From an uncultured Sphingosinicella sp. (GTDB taxonomy: Bacteria > Pseudomonadota > Alphaproteobacteria > Sphingomonadales > Sphingomonadaceae): a stretch of 39,199 bases of DNA. Shown piece by piece: positions 7,932-15,029 of the stretch. Both the position numbers and the translations under genes were made by a program. The DNA lies in NCBI RefSeq assembly GCF_902806315.1, contig NZ_CADCWD010000090.1:1-39199 (forward strand), in the 5' to 3' direction. A model generated the notes under the pieces. The model saw only the letters and a list, made by a program, of their open reading frames with translations, was not told the origin of the DNA and made no database searches. How positions within the stretch are numbered: the first letter of the stretch is position 1; every line of letters starts with the position of its first letter.

Positions 7932-8411
7932 ATGCGTCATGAACAGGTACAAAGCAGGCGCGGCTTCGATCTCGTCGACGTCGCGCAGATCTGGCCGGCC
8001 GGGGCGGGGGGATCGCCCCCGCTCGGCGAAGTCGAGGCAGCGATCGACCGGCGCGCGACGCCTGCCGTTCCCGACATGCCCGCAGCCGTCGGCCGCTTCA
8101 TCGTCGGCATCTATGGGGCGCTGATCGGCGCCTTCATCCTCACCATGGCACGAAGCGCCGAGGCGAGCTTCATGATCGCGGTCAGCGCGCTTTACCTCGC
8201 CGTCTTCCTTGCGGTGCCGGCCATCTTCCTCAAGATCGAAAGCGATCCGTCGAACCGCCCAAGCCTCGGGCGCTTCATGAGGACCGGCGTCGACACCTTC
8301 ACCGGCCACGTTTCCGCGGGCTCCGCACTGGTCCAGATCTTCGTCGTCCCGGTGCTGCTGACCTTCGCCATCCTCGCAATGGGCATCACCGGCCTGCTGG
8401 TGATCCAGTGA
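7932..8411 (+). CDS. Membrane protein of the putative NsrR regulon
   Basis: The 159-residue protein starts at the ATG at 7932 after AGGGGGCGGCG. Its first 50 residues are polar. Three hydrophobic helices follow, at about residues 53-72 (VGRFIVGIYGALIGAFIL), 77-97 (FMIAVSALYLAVFLAV) and 132-156 (LVQIFVVPVLLTFAILAMGI). I recognise no domain. It is the first gene of an operon whose second gene begins within its own stop codon (TGATG), so translation is coupled to the truncated haemoglobin gene. A membrane role in nitrosative-stress respiration is inferred from context alone. Confidence 0.7.
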   Translation: MRHEQVQSRRGFDLVDVAQIWPAGAGGSPPLGEVEAAIDRRATPAVPDMPAAVGRFIVGIYGALIGAFILTMARSAEASFMIAVSALYLAVFLAVPAIFLKIESDPSNRPSLGRFMRTGVDTFTGHVSAGSALVQIFVVPVLLTFAILAMGITGLLVIQ

Positions 8412-8788
8412 TGGAGCAGGATCTCGGCACGCTGGTCGACAGCTTCTACGCGAAGGTTCGCGAGGACGAGCTGATCGGCCCCGTCTTCAACCGCGCGATC
8501 GAGGACTGGCCCGAGCATCTGGTCACTCTCCGCGCCTTCTGGTCCTCGGTCATGCTCACCAGCGGGCGCTACAAGGGCAATCCAATGGCCGCCCACCTCC
8601 GCCAGGCGGGCGCGATCGAACCCGGTATGTTCGACAGGTGGCTCGAGCTCTGGCGCGAGACCGCACGCGACACCCTCGAAGATGCGGATGCCGCCGCGGT
8701 CATCGCGAAGGCCGAGCGCATCGCCGAAAGCCTCAAGCTCGCACTTTATTTCCGGCTCGATCCCGCATCGCGCCGAGCCGTTGCCTAG
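8411..8788 (+). CDS. Group III truncated haemoglobin
   Basis: The 125-residue product begins [30 protein letters not shown], the standard opening of group III (trHbP) globins. It continues with [31 protein letters not shown]; the histidine in AAHL is the expected proximal haem ligand and the WSS(V)ML region matches the family. Such globins bind O2/NO and are often NO-protective. The ATG at 8411 shares one base with the stop of the upstream gene. The alternative oxidase gene follows 13 bp later. Control by the divergent NsrR-like protein is inferred. Confidence 0.88.
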   Translation: MEQDLGTLVDSFYAKVREDELIGPVFNRAIEDWPEHLVTLRAFWSSVMLTSGRYKGNPMAAHLRQAGAIEPGMFDRWLELWRETARDTLEDADAAAVIAKAERIAESLKLALYFRLDPASRRAVA

Positions 8789-8801
8789 AAGGAGAAGTCC
8801 C

Positions 8802-9488
8802 ATGTCCGCTCCACTTGTCGACATCAGCATCCATCATAAGCCCCGCGGCGCATCGGATCGCATCGCCTATGGCTTCACCAAGATGTTGCGCTTCTGCGCC
8901 GACACCTTTTTCGCCAAGCGCTACGGTCATCGCGCCATCGTCCTGGAAACGGTCGCGGCGGTCCCGGGCATGGTCGGCGCCACCCTCACCCATCTTCGCT
9001 GCCTGCGCCGAATGTGCGACGACAAGGGCTGGATCCGCACCCTGATGGACGAAGCGGAAAACGAACGCATGCACCTCATGACCTTCATCGAAGTCGCGCA
9101 GCCCACCCTGTTCGAACGCTTCGTCATCCTGGCGGTGCAGTGGGTCTTCTACCTCGCCTTTTTCGCGCTCTACCTTGTGAGCGCCCGCACCGCGCACCGC
9201 GTCGTCGGCTATTTCGAGGAGGAAGCGGTGCTCAGCTACACCCTTTATCTCGACGAGATCGACCAGGGGCGCAGCGCCAATGTCCCGGCGCCGCTGATCG
9301 CGAGGCGCTACTGGAGCCTGCCGGAAGAGGCGACGCTCCGCGACGTGGTCCTGGTCGTCCGCGCGGACGAGGCCCATCACCGCGACGTCAATCACGGCTT
9401 TGCCGACGAACTTGCCGGTTTGCCGGTGGACGAGGACGCGTTCGCGCCCTCTCCGCCGCATGAGACCGGCATTCGGCTCGCGGCCTGA
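8802..9488 (+). CDS. aox: Alternative oxidase, di-iron ubiquinol oxidase
   Basis: The 228-residue protein starts at the ATG at 8802 with AAGGAG about 8 nt upstream. It carries all four iron-binding helices of the alternative oxidases: LET (residues 48-50), NERMH (87-91), FEEEA (138-142) and RADEAHH (187-193). A hydrophobic stretch at residues 107-127 is the membrane-surface region. The enzyme passes electrons from ubiquinol to O2 without pumping protons and is insensitive to cyanide and NO. Alternative oxidases are known in alphaproteobacteria and in marine gammaproteobacteria, where NsrR control has been described. Here it sits in the operon facing nsrR, so it would keep respiration running under NO. 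Confidence 0.95.
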   Translation: MSAPLVDISIHHKPRGASDRIAYGFTKMLRFCADTFFAKRYGHRAIVLETVAAVPGMVGATLTHLRCLRRMCDDKGWIRTLMDEAENERMHLMTFIEVAQPTLFERFVILAVQWVFYLAFFALYLVSARTAHRVVGYFEEEAVLSYTLYLDEIDQGRSANVPAPLIARRYWSLPEEATLRDVVLVVRADEAHHRDVNHGFADELAGLPVDEDAFAPSPPHETGIRLAA

Positions 9489-9492
9489 ACCG

Positions 9493-9801
9493 ATGAGCGC
9501 GCCATACAAAACCACGCCGGTCTTCGACCAGCATACGATCCCGCTTGCCCTCCAGCGCGAGCACCGCACCAAGGCCGGCGTCTGGGGCATCGTCCGCGTG
9601 CTGGAAGGCGAGCTTCGCCTGAACTTCGGCGACGCCAGTGAGGACCAGCTTCTCACCCCCACCAACCCAGGGCTGGTCGCGCCCGAACAGCCGCACTCGG
9701 TGGAACCGATCGGACCGGTTCGAATGCAGATCGAGTTCTACGCAGCCGCACCCGCGGTGTCGGCGCGAACGCAAACGACCAGCCTATCGCTGCCCAGCTG
9801 A
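9493..9801 (+). CDS. DUF1971 domain protein (TehB-like cupin)
   Basis: The 102-residue protein begins MSAPYKTTPVFDQHTIP. It shows the DUF1971 core LALQREHRTKAGVWGIVRVLEGELRL, ending with NPGLVAPEQPHSVEPIGPVRMQIEFY. It is a small cupin-like fold with several His residues that could bind metal. DUF1971 genes are repeatedly found near nitrite, nitric-oxide and tellurite response genes. It starts 4 bp after the alternative oxidase stop and is the last gene of this operon. Its end overlaps the convergent RNase H-like gene by 18 bp. Biochemical function is unknown. Confidence 0.85.
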   Translation: MSAPYKTTPVFDQHTIPLALQREHRTKAGVWGIVRVLEGELRLNFGDASEDQLLTPTNPGLVAPEQPHSVEPIGPVRMQIEFYAAAPAVSARTQTTSLSLPS

Positions 9802-10179
9802 GCCCCGCGCTGCTTCGCGGATCCGGCCAAGCGCGATCCCCGCGAGATTCTGCGTACGCCGCACGTGCCTGACCCGGAGCTTGGTGAAGAAGAGCGCCTC
9901 CTTCCGATACTTGGCCAACATGGCACCCGCGGATGCACTGCCAGGCTTTGTCGAGCCGTTCACCCGGTTGATCACGGCGGCGGAATCGCCAAGCAAGACG
10001 ACCTCCTTCACTCCGAGATCCCTTGCCACCTCCAGGCCGTGCAACAGCGCCAGCCACTCGGCCTCGTCGCTCGATCCAAGGCCCAGACCCGTCCGGTGAT
10101 AGAGCCTTCCGCGCGCAACAACCGCCACCTCCATCTCGCCGGGATTGGGGCGGCAGCCGCCGTCGAAGAAGATCTTCAT
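9784..10179 (-). CDS. RNase HI-like / reverse-transcriptase-like domain protein
   Basis: The 131-residue protein starts at the ATG at 10179 with AAGG about 5 nt upstream. It opens MKIFFDGGCRPNPGEMEVAVV, with the first catalytic Asp in FDGG. E in SSDEAEWLALLHGLEVA and D in VVLLGDSAAVINRVNGS are the next carboxylates of the RNase H fold. This matches the short RNase HI family members that cut RNA in RNA/DNA hybrids. The C-terminus is basic (RVRHVRRTQNLAG). It overlaps the DUF1971 gene end tail-to-tail. Activity is likely but a housekeeping rnhA may exist elsewhere, so I leave the symbol blank. Confidence 0.8.
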   Translation of the reverse strand: MKIFFDGGCRPNPGEMEVAVVARGRLYHRTGLGLGSSDEAEWLALLHGLEVARDLGVKEVVLLGDSAAVINRVNGSTKPGSASAGAMLAKYRKEALFFTKLRVRHVRRTQNLAGIALGRIREAARGSAGQR

Positions 10180-10311
10180 CGCGGCCTTCTGCGTGCGGCG
10201 GCAACCTGCGTAAAGGCACCCGGTGCGGGAGCCGGAGTCCTCACTCGGCAAAGCGCGTGTTGACCCCGCCCGCAAAACCGAGACTGTTCGCACGGTGAAC
10301 GCCCCTCGCTC

Positions 10312-10668
10312 ATGCACCGACTGAAGATCGAGGCTCATGCCGCCTGGCTGGCGGCCCGCGATCCGCGCACGCCCTGGTATGCGCGGCTGCTCGGGCTGGC
10401 GATCACGGCCTACGCGCTTTCGCCCATCGACCTCATCCCGGATTTCATCCCGGTGCTCGGGCTGCTCGATGATGCCCTGCTCATCCCGGCCGGCATCTGG
10501 CTGTTCGTGAGATTGCTGCCGCCCGGCCTGATGGACGAGCATCGCCGCGCCGCCGAAACCGCGGCGCAGCGCCCGTGCTCGCGAACCGGCGCGGTGCTGG
10601 TAATCGCGGTCTGGATCGCGGCGGCGCTGGCCTCTTGGCTGCTCGTCCGCGCATACCGCGAGGGGTGA
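10312..10668 (+). CDS. YkvA / DUF1232 family membrane protein
   Basis: The 118-residue protein has the DUF1232 signature ARDPRTPWYARLLGLAITAYALSPIDLIPDFIPVLGLLDD across residues 15-54. A second hydrophobic helix sits at residues 57-70 and a C-terminal one at about 94-112 (GAVLVIAVWIAAALASWLL). The LSPIDLIPDF motif is diagnostic. Proteins of this kind are inner-membrane and of unknown role. It starts at the ATG at 10312 and lies 39 bp upstream of tilS on the same strand, so the two may be co-transcribed. Confidence 0.85.
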   Translation: MHRLKIEAHAAWLAARDPRTPWYARLLGLAITAYALSPIDLIPDFIPVLGLLDDALLIPAGIWLFVRLLPPGLMDEHRRAAETAAQRPCSRTGAVLVIAVWIAAALASWLLVRAYREG

Positions 10669-10707
10669 ACCTCGCCCCCGCCCCGCCTTTCGCCTAAGCT
10701 TGCCGCC

Positions 10708-11694
10708 ATGGCGCTGCCCTCGCCCGCTCCCGATCTCGTCGCCCGCTTCCGCCGCGACGTCGAGATGCTCGCGCCGGAGCCCGCGCCCGCCCCCAATCGC
10801 CTCGCCCTCGCTGTGTCGGGCGGCCCCGACAGCCTCGCCTTGCTCCTCCTGGCCCACGCCGCCTTCCCGGGCCGCATCGAAGCCGCCACCGTTGACCACG
10901 GCCTGCGCAAGGAAAGCACGCTGGAAGCGCTCCACGTCGAAGATATCTGCGCGCGCCTCGGCTGCCCCCATTCGATCCTCGAAGTGAAGGTCCCCGACAC
11001 CCCCGCCGGCCTCCAGGCCGAAGCCCGCCGCGCCCGCTACGCCGCCCTTTCCGCCTGGGCCCAAAAGCGTGGGCTGGGCCTGCTCGCCACCGCCCACCAT
11101 GCCGACGACCAGGCCGAGACCCTGCTGATGCGCGTCCAGCGCGGCTCCGGAGTGGCGGGCCTTGCCGGCATCCGCCCGGTCCGGCCCGAAGGCGCCCTCC
11201 TCCTTATCCGCCCGCTGCTCGGCTGGACCAAATCCGAGCTCGTCCACATCGTCGCTTCTGCGGGCATCGAAGCGGTCGAGGACCCCTCCAACCACGACCC
11301 CCGCTTCGACCGCGCCGCCACCCGCCGCTTCCTGCGCGACAACCCGCAATTCGAGGCCTCCCGCCTCGCCCGCACCGCCGCCGCCACCCGCGAGGCGAAC
11401 GACGCGCTCGACTGGGCCGCCGACCAGCTCGCCGAGGACCGCATCACCGCCCAGGGCGGCGAATGGCGCATCGACGCCTCCGCCCTCCCCCGCGAACTGA
11501 AGCGCCGCCTGCTGCTGCGCGCCATCGCCATCGTGCGCGAGGCGCACTGCCTCCCCGAATGGACCGGCGGCGAAGATGTCGAAGGCCTCCTCACCGCGCT
11601 CGAAGCGGGCGAGACCGCCACCCGCGCCGATCTCCTCGCCCGCGGCGGCCCCGTCTGGCAGCTCCGCCTCGCGCCCCCCCGCCGCGCCCGTTGA
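10708..11694 (+). CDS. tilS: tRNA(Ile)-lysidine synthase
   Basis: The 328-residue protein has the PP-loop ATP pyrophosphatase motif SGGPDS (residues 37-42) and the downstream LATAHHADDQAETLLMRVQRGSGVAGL and DPSNHDPRFDR stretches. Together these mark TilS, which modifies cytidine 34 of tRNA-Ile(CAU) with lysine so that AUA codons are read. The protein is shorter than the E. coli enzyme and seems to lack the full C-terminal domain; short versions are usual in alphaproteobacteria. The ending RLAPPRRAR and stop fall in a tandem duplication. It is an essential cytosolic enzyme in most bacteria. Confidence 0.93.
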   Translation: MALPSPAPDLVARFRRDVEMLAPEPAPAPNRLALAVSGGPDSLALLLLAHAAFPGRIEAATVDHGLRKESTLEALHVEDICARLGCPHSILEVKVPDTPAGLQAEARRARYAALSAWAQKRGLGLLATAHHADDQAETLLMRVQRGSGVAGLAGIRPVRPEGALLLIRPLLGWTKSELVHIVASAGIEAVEDPSNHDPRFDRAATRRFLRDNPQFEASRLARTAAATREANDALDWAADQLAEDRITAQGGEWRIDASALPRELKRRLLLRAIAIVREAHCLPEWTGGEDVEGLLTALEAGETATRADLLARGGPVWQLRLAPPRRAR

Positions 11695-11714
11695 TCCGCC
11701 GCGCCCGTTGACCC
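11681..11714. repeat. 17-bp tandem duplication at the tilS stop
   Basis: GCCGCGCCCGTTGATCC (11681-11697) is followed by GCCGCGCCCGTTGACCC (11698-11714), with one mismatch. The tilS stop codon lies in the first copy. Confidence 0.85.
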
Positions 11715-11743
11715 GCCGCTCGCGCTTCGTCACACCAGCGAAT

Positions 11744-12073
11744 ATGCAGCGTCTTCTTGTACTTGCGGCCGCGTCCCTCCTCACGGCCTCCTGCGCCACC
11801 CAAAGCCGGACCCATCTCGTCTGGATCGACCTCGGCGGCAGCGGAAGCACAGCCCCCTGCACGGTCAGCCTCGATCGCCGCCCCTTCACGCTCCCCGCCG
11901 ACGAAGCCGCGCTCGCGGCGCGCTCCGCCCGTCTCGCCGCCCGCTATCCCGGCGCGCTGGTCTCCGGCTCGGAAGGCCTCAGCCTCGCCTGCTACCGCAC
12001 CGCCATGGCCGTCATCGACCGCGCCGGCTTCCGCCGGGTCGGGTTCGTCTCGGACTTCCAGCCGGAGGGCTAG
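11744..12073 (+). CDS. Lipoprotein with ExbD-like periplasmic domain
   Basis: From the ATG at 11744 the product is 109 residues, starting MQRLLVLAAASLLTASCATQ, a signal peptide with lipobox TASC. The mature part reads VWIDLGGSGSTAPCTVSLDRRPFTL, then EAALAARSARLAARYPGALVSG and RTAMAVIDRAGFRRVGFVSDF. This order (a strand with the residue to be set, a helix, a strand, and a final helix plus RAGFxxVGFV) is like the periplasmic domain of ExbD/TolR, but without a transmembrane anchor and with a lipid anchor instead. No ExbB/TonB gene is adjacent. I am confident it is a lipoprotein, less so of the ExbD likeness. Confidence 0.65.
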   Translation: MQRLLVLAAASLLTASCATQSRTHLVWIDLGGSGSTAPCTVSLDRRPFTLPADEAALAARSARLAARYPGALVSGSEGLSLACYRTAMAVIDRAGFRRVGFVSDFQPEG

Positions 12074-12858
12074 GTGAGCGCCGAATAGATGCCGTAAAGG
12101 CTGGTCACGATCAGCACGACGGAGACCATCAAAAGCAGCGGCTTGGCCGGCACTCGCTTCGCCACGAACCCGCCCAGCGGCGCCCCCAGCACGCCGCCGA
12201 TCAGCAGCCCCAGGGTGGCGATGGTGAACGCCTCCAGCCCCATCGTCGCGATAAAGGTCGCCGAGATCGTGACCGTGAGGAAGAACTCGGCCGTGTTGAC
12301 GGTCCCGATCACCTTCCGGGGGCTCGCCCCCTGCACCAGCAGGTTGGACGTCACGACGGGGCCCCAGCCGCCGCCGCCCGCCGCGTCGAGGAAACCGCCC
12401 ACCAGCCCCAGCGGCGCGACATGCTTGGGGCTCTTCTCGACATGCTCGTGCCTCAGCGCCCGCCACAGCAGGTAGAATCCGATCGCGCTGAGATAAGCCA
12501 GCACCACCGGCCGCGCCGTTCCCGCATCGATCTGCGTCAGCACATAAGCGCCGAGCACGCCACCGATCACGCCCGGCACCACCAGCCGCCCGAACAGCTT
12601 CCAGTCGACGTTGCGGTGCGCGACATGGCTCACCCCCGACACCGCCGTCGTGAAGCTCTCCACCGTGTGCACGCTCGCCGAAGCCGCCGCCGGCGGCACC
12701 CCCACGCTCACCAGCAAGGTCGAGGAGATCACTCCGAACGCCATCCCCAGCGCCCCGTCCACCAGCTGCGCCGCGAAGCCGACCGCGATCAGCGGCAGGA
12801 TGTCGAGAATCGAGATGCCCCAAAGCTCCATCGCGCCCGCCGCTGCCGCATCGCCCAA
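12070..12858 (-). CDS. TauE/SafE family sulfite/anion exporter
   Basis: The 262-residue membrane protein has about eight hydrophobic helices. The family glycine-rich segments are visible: VGFAAQLVDGALGMAFG near residues 25-43, SVHTVESFTTAVSGVSH, and the second-half copy VGGFLDAAGGGGWGPVVTSNLLVQG. TauE/SafE proteins export sulfite or organosulfur anions, but most members are uncharacterised. The start lies at 12858; an internal ATG 9 codons later (MELWGIS) is possible. It is convergent with the ExbD-like lipoprotein (4-bp overlap) and 33 bp downstream of the terminase gene, where GTA portal and capsid genes would be expected. Confidence 0.88.
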   Translation of the reverse strand: MGDAAAAGAMELWGISILDILPLIAVGFAAQLVDGALGMAFGVISSTLLVSVGVPPAAASASVHTVESFTTAVSGVSHVAHRNVDWKLFGRLVVPGVIGGVLGAYVLTQIDAGTARPVVLAYLSAIGFYLLWRALRHEHVEKSPKHVAPLGLVGGFLDAAGGGGWGPVVTSNLLVQGASPRKVIGTVNTAEFFLTVTISATFIATMGLEAFTIATLGLLIGGVLGAPLGGFVAKRVPAKPLLLMVSVVLIVTSLYGIYSALT

Positions 12859-12891
12859 GTCTTGTCCACCGCGCGCGCGCCTTGAACGCGC

Positions 12892-14274
12892 TCAGAGCAG
12901 CCGAATCCGCGGCTCGGCGCGGCCGGCGCCCTCCATCAGTTCGGTCAACGCCCACACGCACGCATCCGCCCGGTCGGGCGAGCGCCCGGGCCCCTGATAG
13001 CCGCCGCCCACGATCAGCCCCGCCAGCTCGTCCTCCAGCTCGCGAAACACGCCGGCGAACTTCGCCGCGCCGCGCTCGAACAAGGCCGCGACCGGCTCCG
13101 CCCGCTTCACCTTCCCCTCGCTCGCATGGACGAGCTTGAGCGGCAGGTGCCGCTCCACCGCCCGCAGCACGCTTTCCACCATCCGCCCGCCCTGGTTCGC
13201 CTCGGCCACTACCCGGTCCGCCCGCCACAGCGCCGCCGCCCGCGCCACCGCCTCCGCCCACCCCTCGGGCGACGCTCCGGCCACGCTCTCGTCCGCCAGC
13301 ACGTAGAACAAACCCCCACGCTCCCCCGCCACCACGATCCCGCACGCATCGCCATCCGTGCCGGCCGGCGGATCCACCCCAACTACGATCCGCGCGAAAG
13401 CCCTCTCCCCTTCAGGGGAGAGGGTCGGGAGAGGGGGAGTCCGACACCCCTCGATCAGCGTCCGGCTCCACAAAGCCCCCGCCACATCCTTGATCATCTC
13501 GCCGTCCAACTCCTGCCGCCCGAGCCGCGTCCCCGCATACATGCCCGTCACGGCGGCCATGAAGTCCTCCGGCAGATGCGCATTCTCCGCCGTTCGCCCG
13601 CCGGTCGTCACGCACCGTTCCAGCTCCTTGATGCGCTTCAGCACCCGCGCGGCCGCGGTCCCGCCCTGCGGCGTCGTCGTCACCACCGCCCGCGGCCGCT
13701 CCCCCAGCCGCAGCCCCAGCATCAGATTGTCCCAGGTCGCGTCCGCATGCGCCCATTTCCCCAGCTCGTCGCACCATGCGAAATGATGCTGCGGCCCCCT
13801 GAGCTTCTCCGGCCGCTCGCCCGACAAGGCGAAAGCCTGCGCTCCCGTGGAAAAGTCCACCCGCCTGAGGCTGGCGATCCACCTCACCTCCTCGTCCGCC
13901 CGCACCACCGCCTTCAGCCCGCTCTCCCCCTCGACCATCACCTTCGCAACGTCGTCGAGATTGGCGCCCACCAGCGCGATCCGGGCCTCCGGCACTTCCC
14001 GAGCCCGGGCCCAGACCCACTCCGCTCCCGCGCGCGTCTTCCCGAACCCGCGCCCAGCCATCATCAACCACACCCGCCACGGCAGCCCGGTCCTGTCGTC
14101 CAGCTTCGGCTCCTGCTGACCGCCATGCGCCTGCCAATGCCACAGCTGATAAATTGCGCGCCGCGTCGGCGTTGCCATTCCTTTTAGGAACCGCTTCAAC
14201 TCCGTCTCGTCGAAGCTGCGCAACTGGGAGAGCGCGCGCGTGATCGCCGCCTCGTCCGGCGCCCGGGCCGTCAT
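12892..14274 (-). CDS. Phage/GTA-type terminase large subunit
   Basis: The 460-residue protein has a Walker A AGRGFGKT (residues 73-80), a Walker B ending WCDE (about 167-170) and TTTPQGG as the coupling motif. A nuclease half starts at IVVGVDPPAGTDGDACGIVV and runs to SPDRADACVWALTELM. The sequence is close in style to the DNA-packaging motor of alphaproteobacterial gene transfer agents. It should be able to package DNA, but no portal, protease, capsid or tail gene follows, so the locus is a remnant or the partners are elsewhere. A stretch encoded by a palindromic repeat (RTPPLPTLSPEGERAFAR) lies in the linker between the two domains. The start overlaps the upstream gene stop as ATGA. Confidence 0.9.
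   Translation of the reverse strand: MTARAPDEAAITRALSQLRSFDETELKRFLKGMATPTRRAIYQLWHWQAHGGQQEPKLDDRTGLPWRVWLMMAGRGFGKTRAGAEWVWARAREVPEARIALVGANLDDVAKVMVEGESGLKAVVRADEEVRWIASLRRVDFSTGAQAFALSGERPEKLRGPQHHFAWCDELGKWAHADATWDNLMLGLRLGERPRAVVTTTPQGGTAAARVLKRIKELERCVTTGGRTAENAHLPEDFMAAVTGMYAGTRLGRQELDGEMIKDVAGALWSRTLIEGCRTPPLPTLSPEGERAFARIVVGVDPPAGTDGDACGIVVAGERGGLFYVLADESVAGASPEGWAEAVARAAALWRADRVVAEANQGGRMVESVLRAVERHLPLKLVHASEGKVKRAEPVAALFERGAAKFAGVFRELEDELAGLIVGGGYQGPGRSPDRADACVWALTELMEGAGRAEPRIRLL
13401..13437. repeat. Palindromic repeat inside the terminase coding sequence
   Basis: CCCTCTCCCC (13401-13410) and GGGGAGAGGG (13415-13424) form a perfect 10-bp stem with a TTCA loop, followed by another GGGAGAGGG. 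I know this kind of element as a dispersed intergenic repeat in alphaproteobacterial genomes. Here it is in frame within the terminase gene and encodes the residues LPTLSPEGERA. Confidence 0.8.
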
Positions 14275-14816
14275 AGCGGGTTGCCATCCTTGCCGATGCG
14301 GATGCCGAACGCCTTCAACCGCTTGACCAGCGCGTCCATCACTTCCGCATTGCTGGCGGCGCCCGGCGCGCGCCCGGGTTTGCCGCCTTGCCCCTGCCCT
14401 GCCGAACCGCCGCCGGCACTGCGCTTGTGCTCGCGCAGCAATTGCAGCGCGATCGTCGGATCCATCCAGTGCGCGTCAGCGGGCCCAGGCGGAGCCGACG
14501 GCCCACTGATGCGGGGCCGCCGCTTCAGCGCTCGCTCCGCCTCCCGCAGCGCGATCTCCTCCAGCCGGACATAGCCGAGCTTCAGCGCCTCGTCCCATCC
14601 GGCGGCGAACTCGGGATCCTCGCGCCGATGGCGAAAGGCGGTGCGATAATCGAACCCCACCTTGCGCGCCGAGAGCGAGGCGTTGCACGTCGCTGCGAAC
14701 CATTCCAGGAACTCGGCCTTCGCCTTGCATGTGAACAGCTTGCGCCGGGTGGGCGCCACCTGCAGCTTGCGCCCCTTGTTCGGCACGATCCGCGCCCGCC
14801 TCTTCCCGCTTCCCAT
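14271..14816 (-). CDS. Terminase-associated small protein (small-subunit-like)
   Basis: From the ATG at 14816, with GGAGG 5 nt upstream, the product is 181 residues. It starts MGSGKRRARIVPNKGRKLQ and continues FTCKAKAEFLEWFAATCNASLSARKVGFDYRTAFRHRREDPEFAAGWDEAL, a helix-turn-helix-like block as in terminase small subunits. It then has a Pro/Gly-rich linker and a C-terminal helix VMDALVKRLKAFGIRIG. Its stop overlaps the terminase start by ATGA, so the two are translationally coupled. A small-subunit role (DNA recognition for packaging) is inferred from position and the N-terminal half; no direct proof. Confidence 0.7.
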   Translation of the reverse strand: MGSGKRRARIVPNKGRKLQVAPTRRKLFTCKAKAEFLEWFAATCNASLSARKVGFDYRTAFRHRREDPEFAAGWDEALKLGYVRLEEIALREAERALKRRPRISGPSAPPGPADAHWMDPTIALQLLREHKRSAGGGSAGQGQGGKPGRAPGAASNAEVMDALVKRLKAFGIRIGKDGNPL

Positions 14817-14828
14817 CCCCGCCTCCCC

Positions 14829-14861
14829 AAACAAAAAGGCCGGCGCGTCCCCGCACCAGCC
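14829..14861 (-). terminator. Hairpin with T-tract upstream of the terminase genes
   Basis: Read on the minus strand, GGCTGG-N12-CCGGCC is followed by TTTTTGTTT, a Rho-independent terminator shape, ending immediately before the ribosome binding site of the small gene. It could end upstream transcription or act as a leader attenuator. A near copy lies at 18343-18368. Confidence 0.5.
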
Positions 14862-15029
14862 TCCATTTCGATTGTCATTTCCGACGTGCCTGCCCTGACG
14901 GAGTTTAGGGGATCAGCAAATCCACCTACACCTGTAGAGCGTGCTTGACCTGTGCCATATTAGCGTCACGCTGTCAAGAGAATTAGCTCATTTGGTTAGC
15001 GGTGTAGTCCTTTGGGGGGCACCCCCGGG

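Noticed and set aside
9784-11889. 701-codon minus-strand frame
   Set aside because: Only the last 131 residues are the RNase H-like protein; the rest is antisense to tilS and YkvA.
11591-13345. 584-codon minus-strand frame
   Set aside because: Gly/Arg-rich shadow over the TauE and terminase genes.
13401-13437. CRISPR-like or integron site
   Set aside because: A single palindrome with no regular spacer array. No CRISPR arrays or cas genes were seen in the window.
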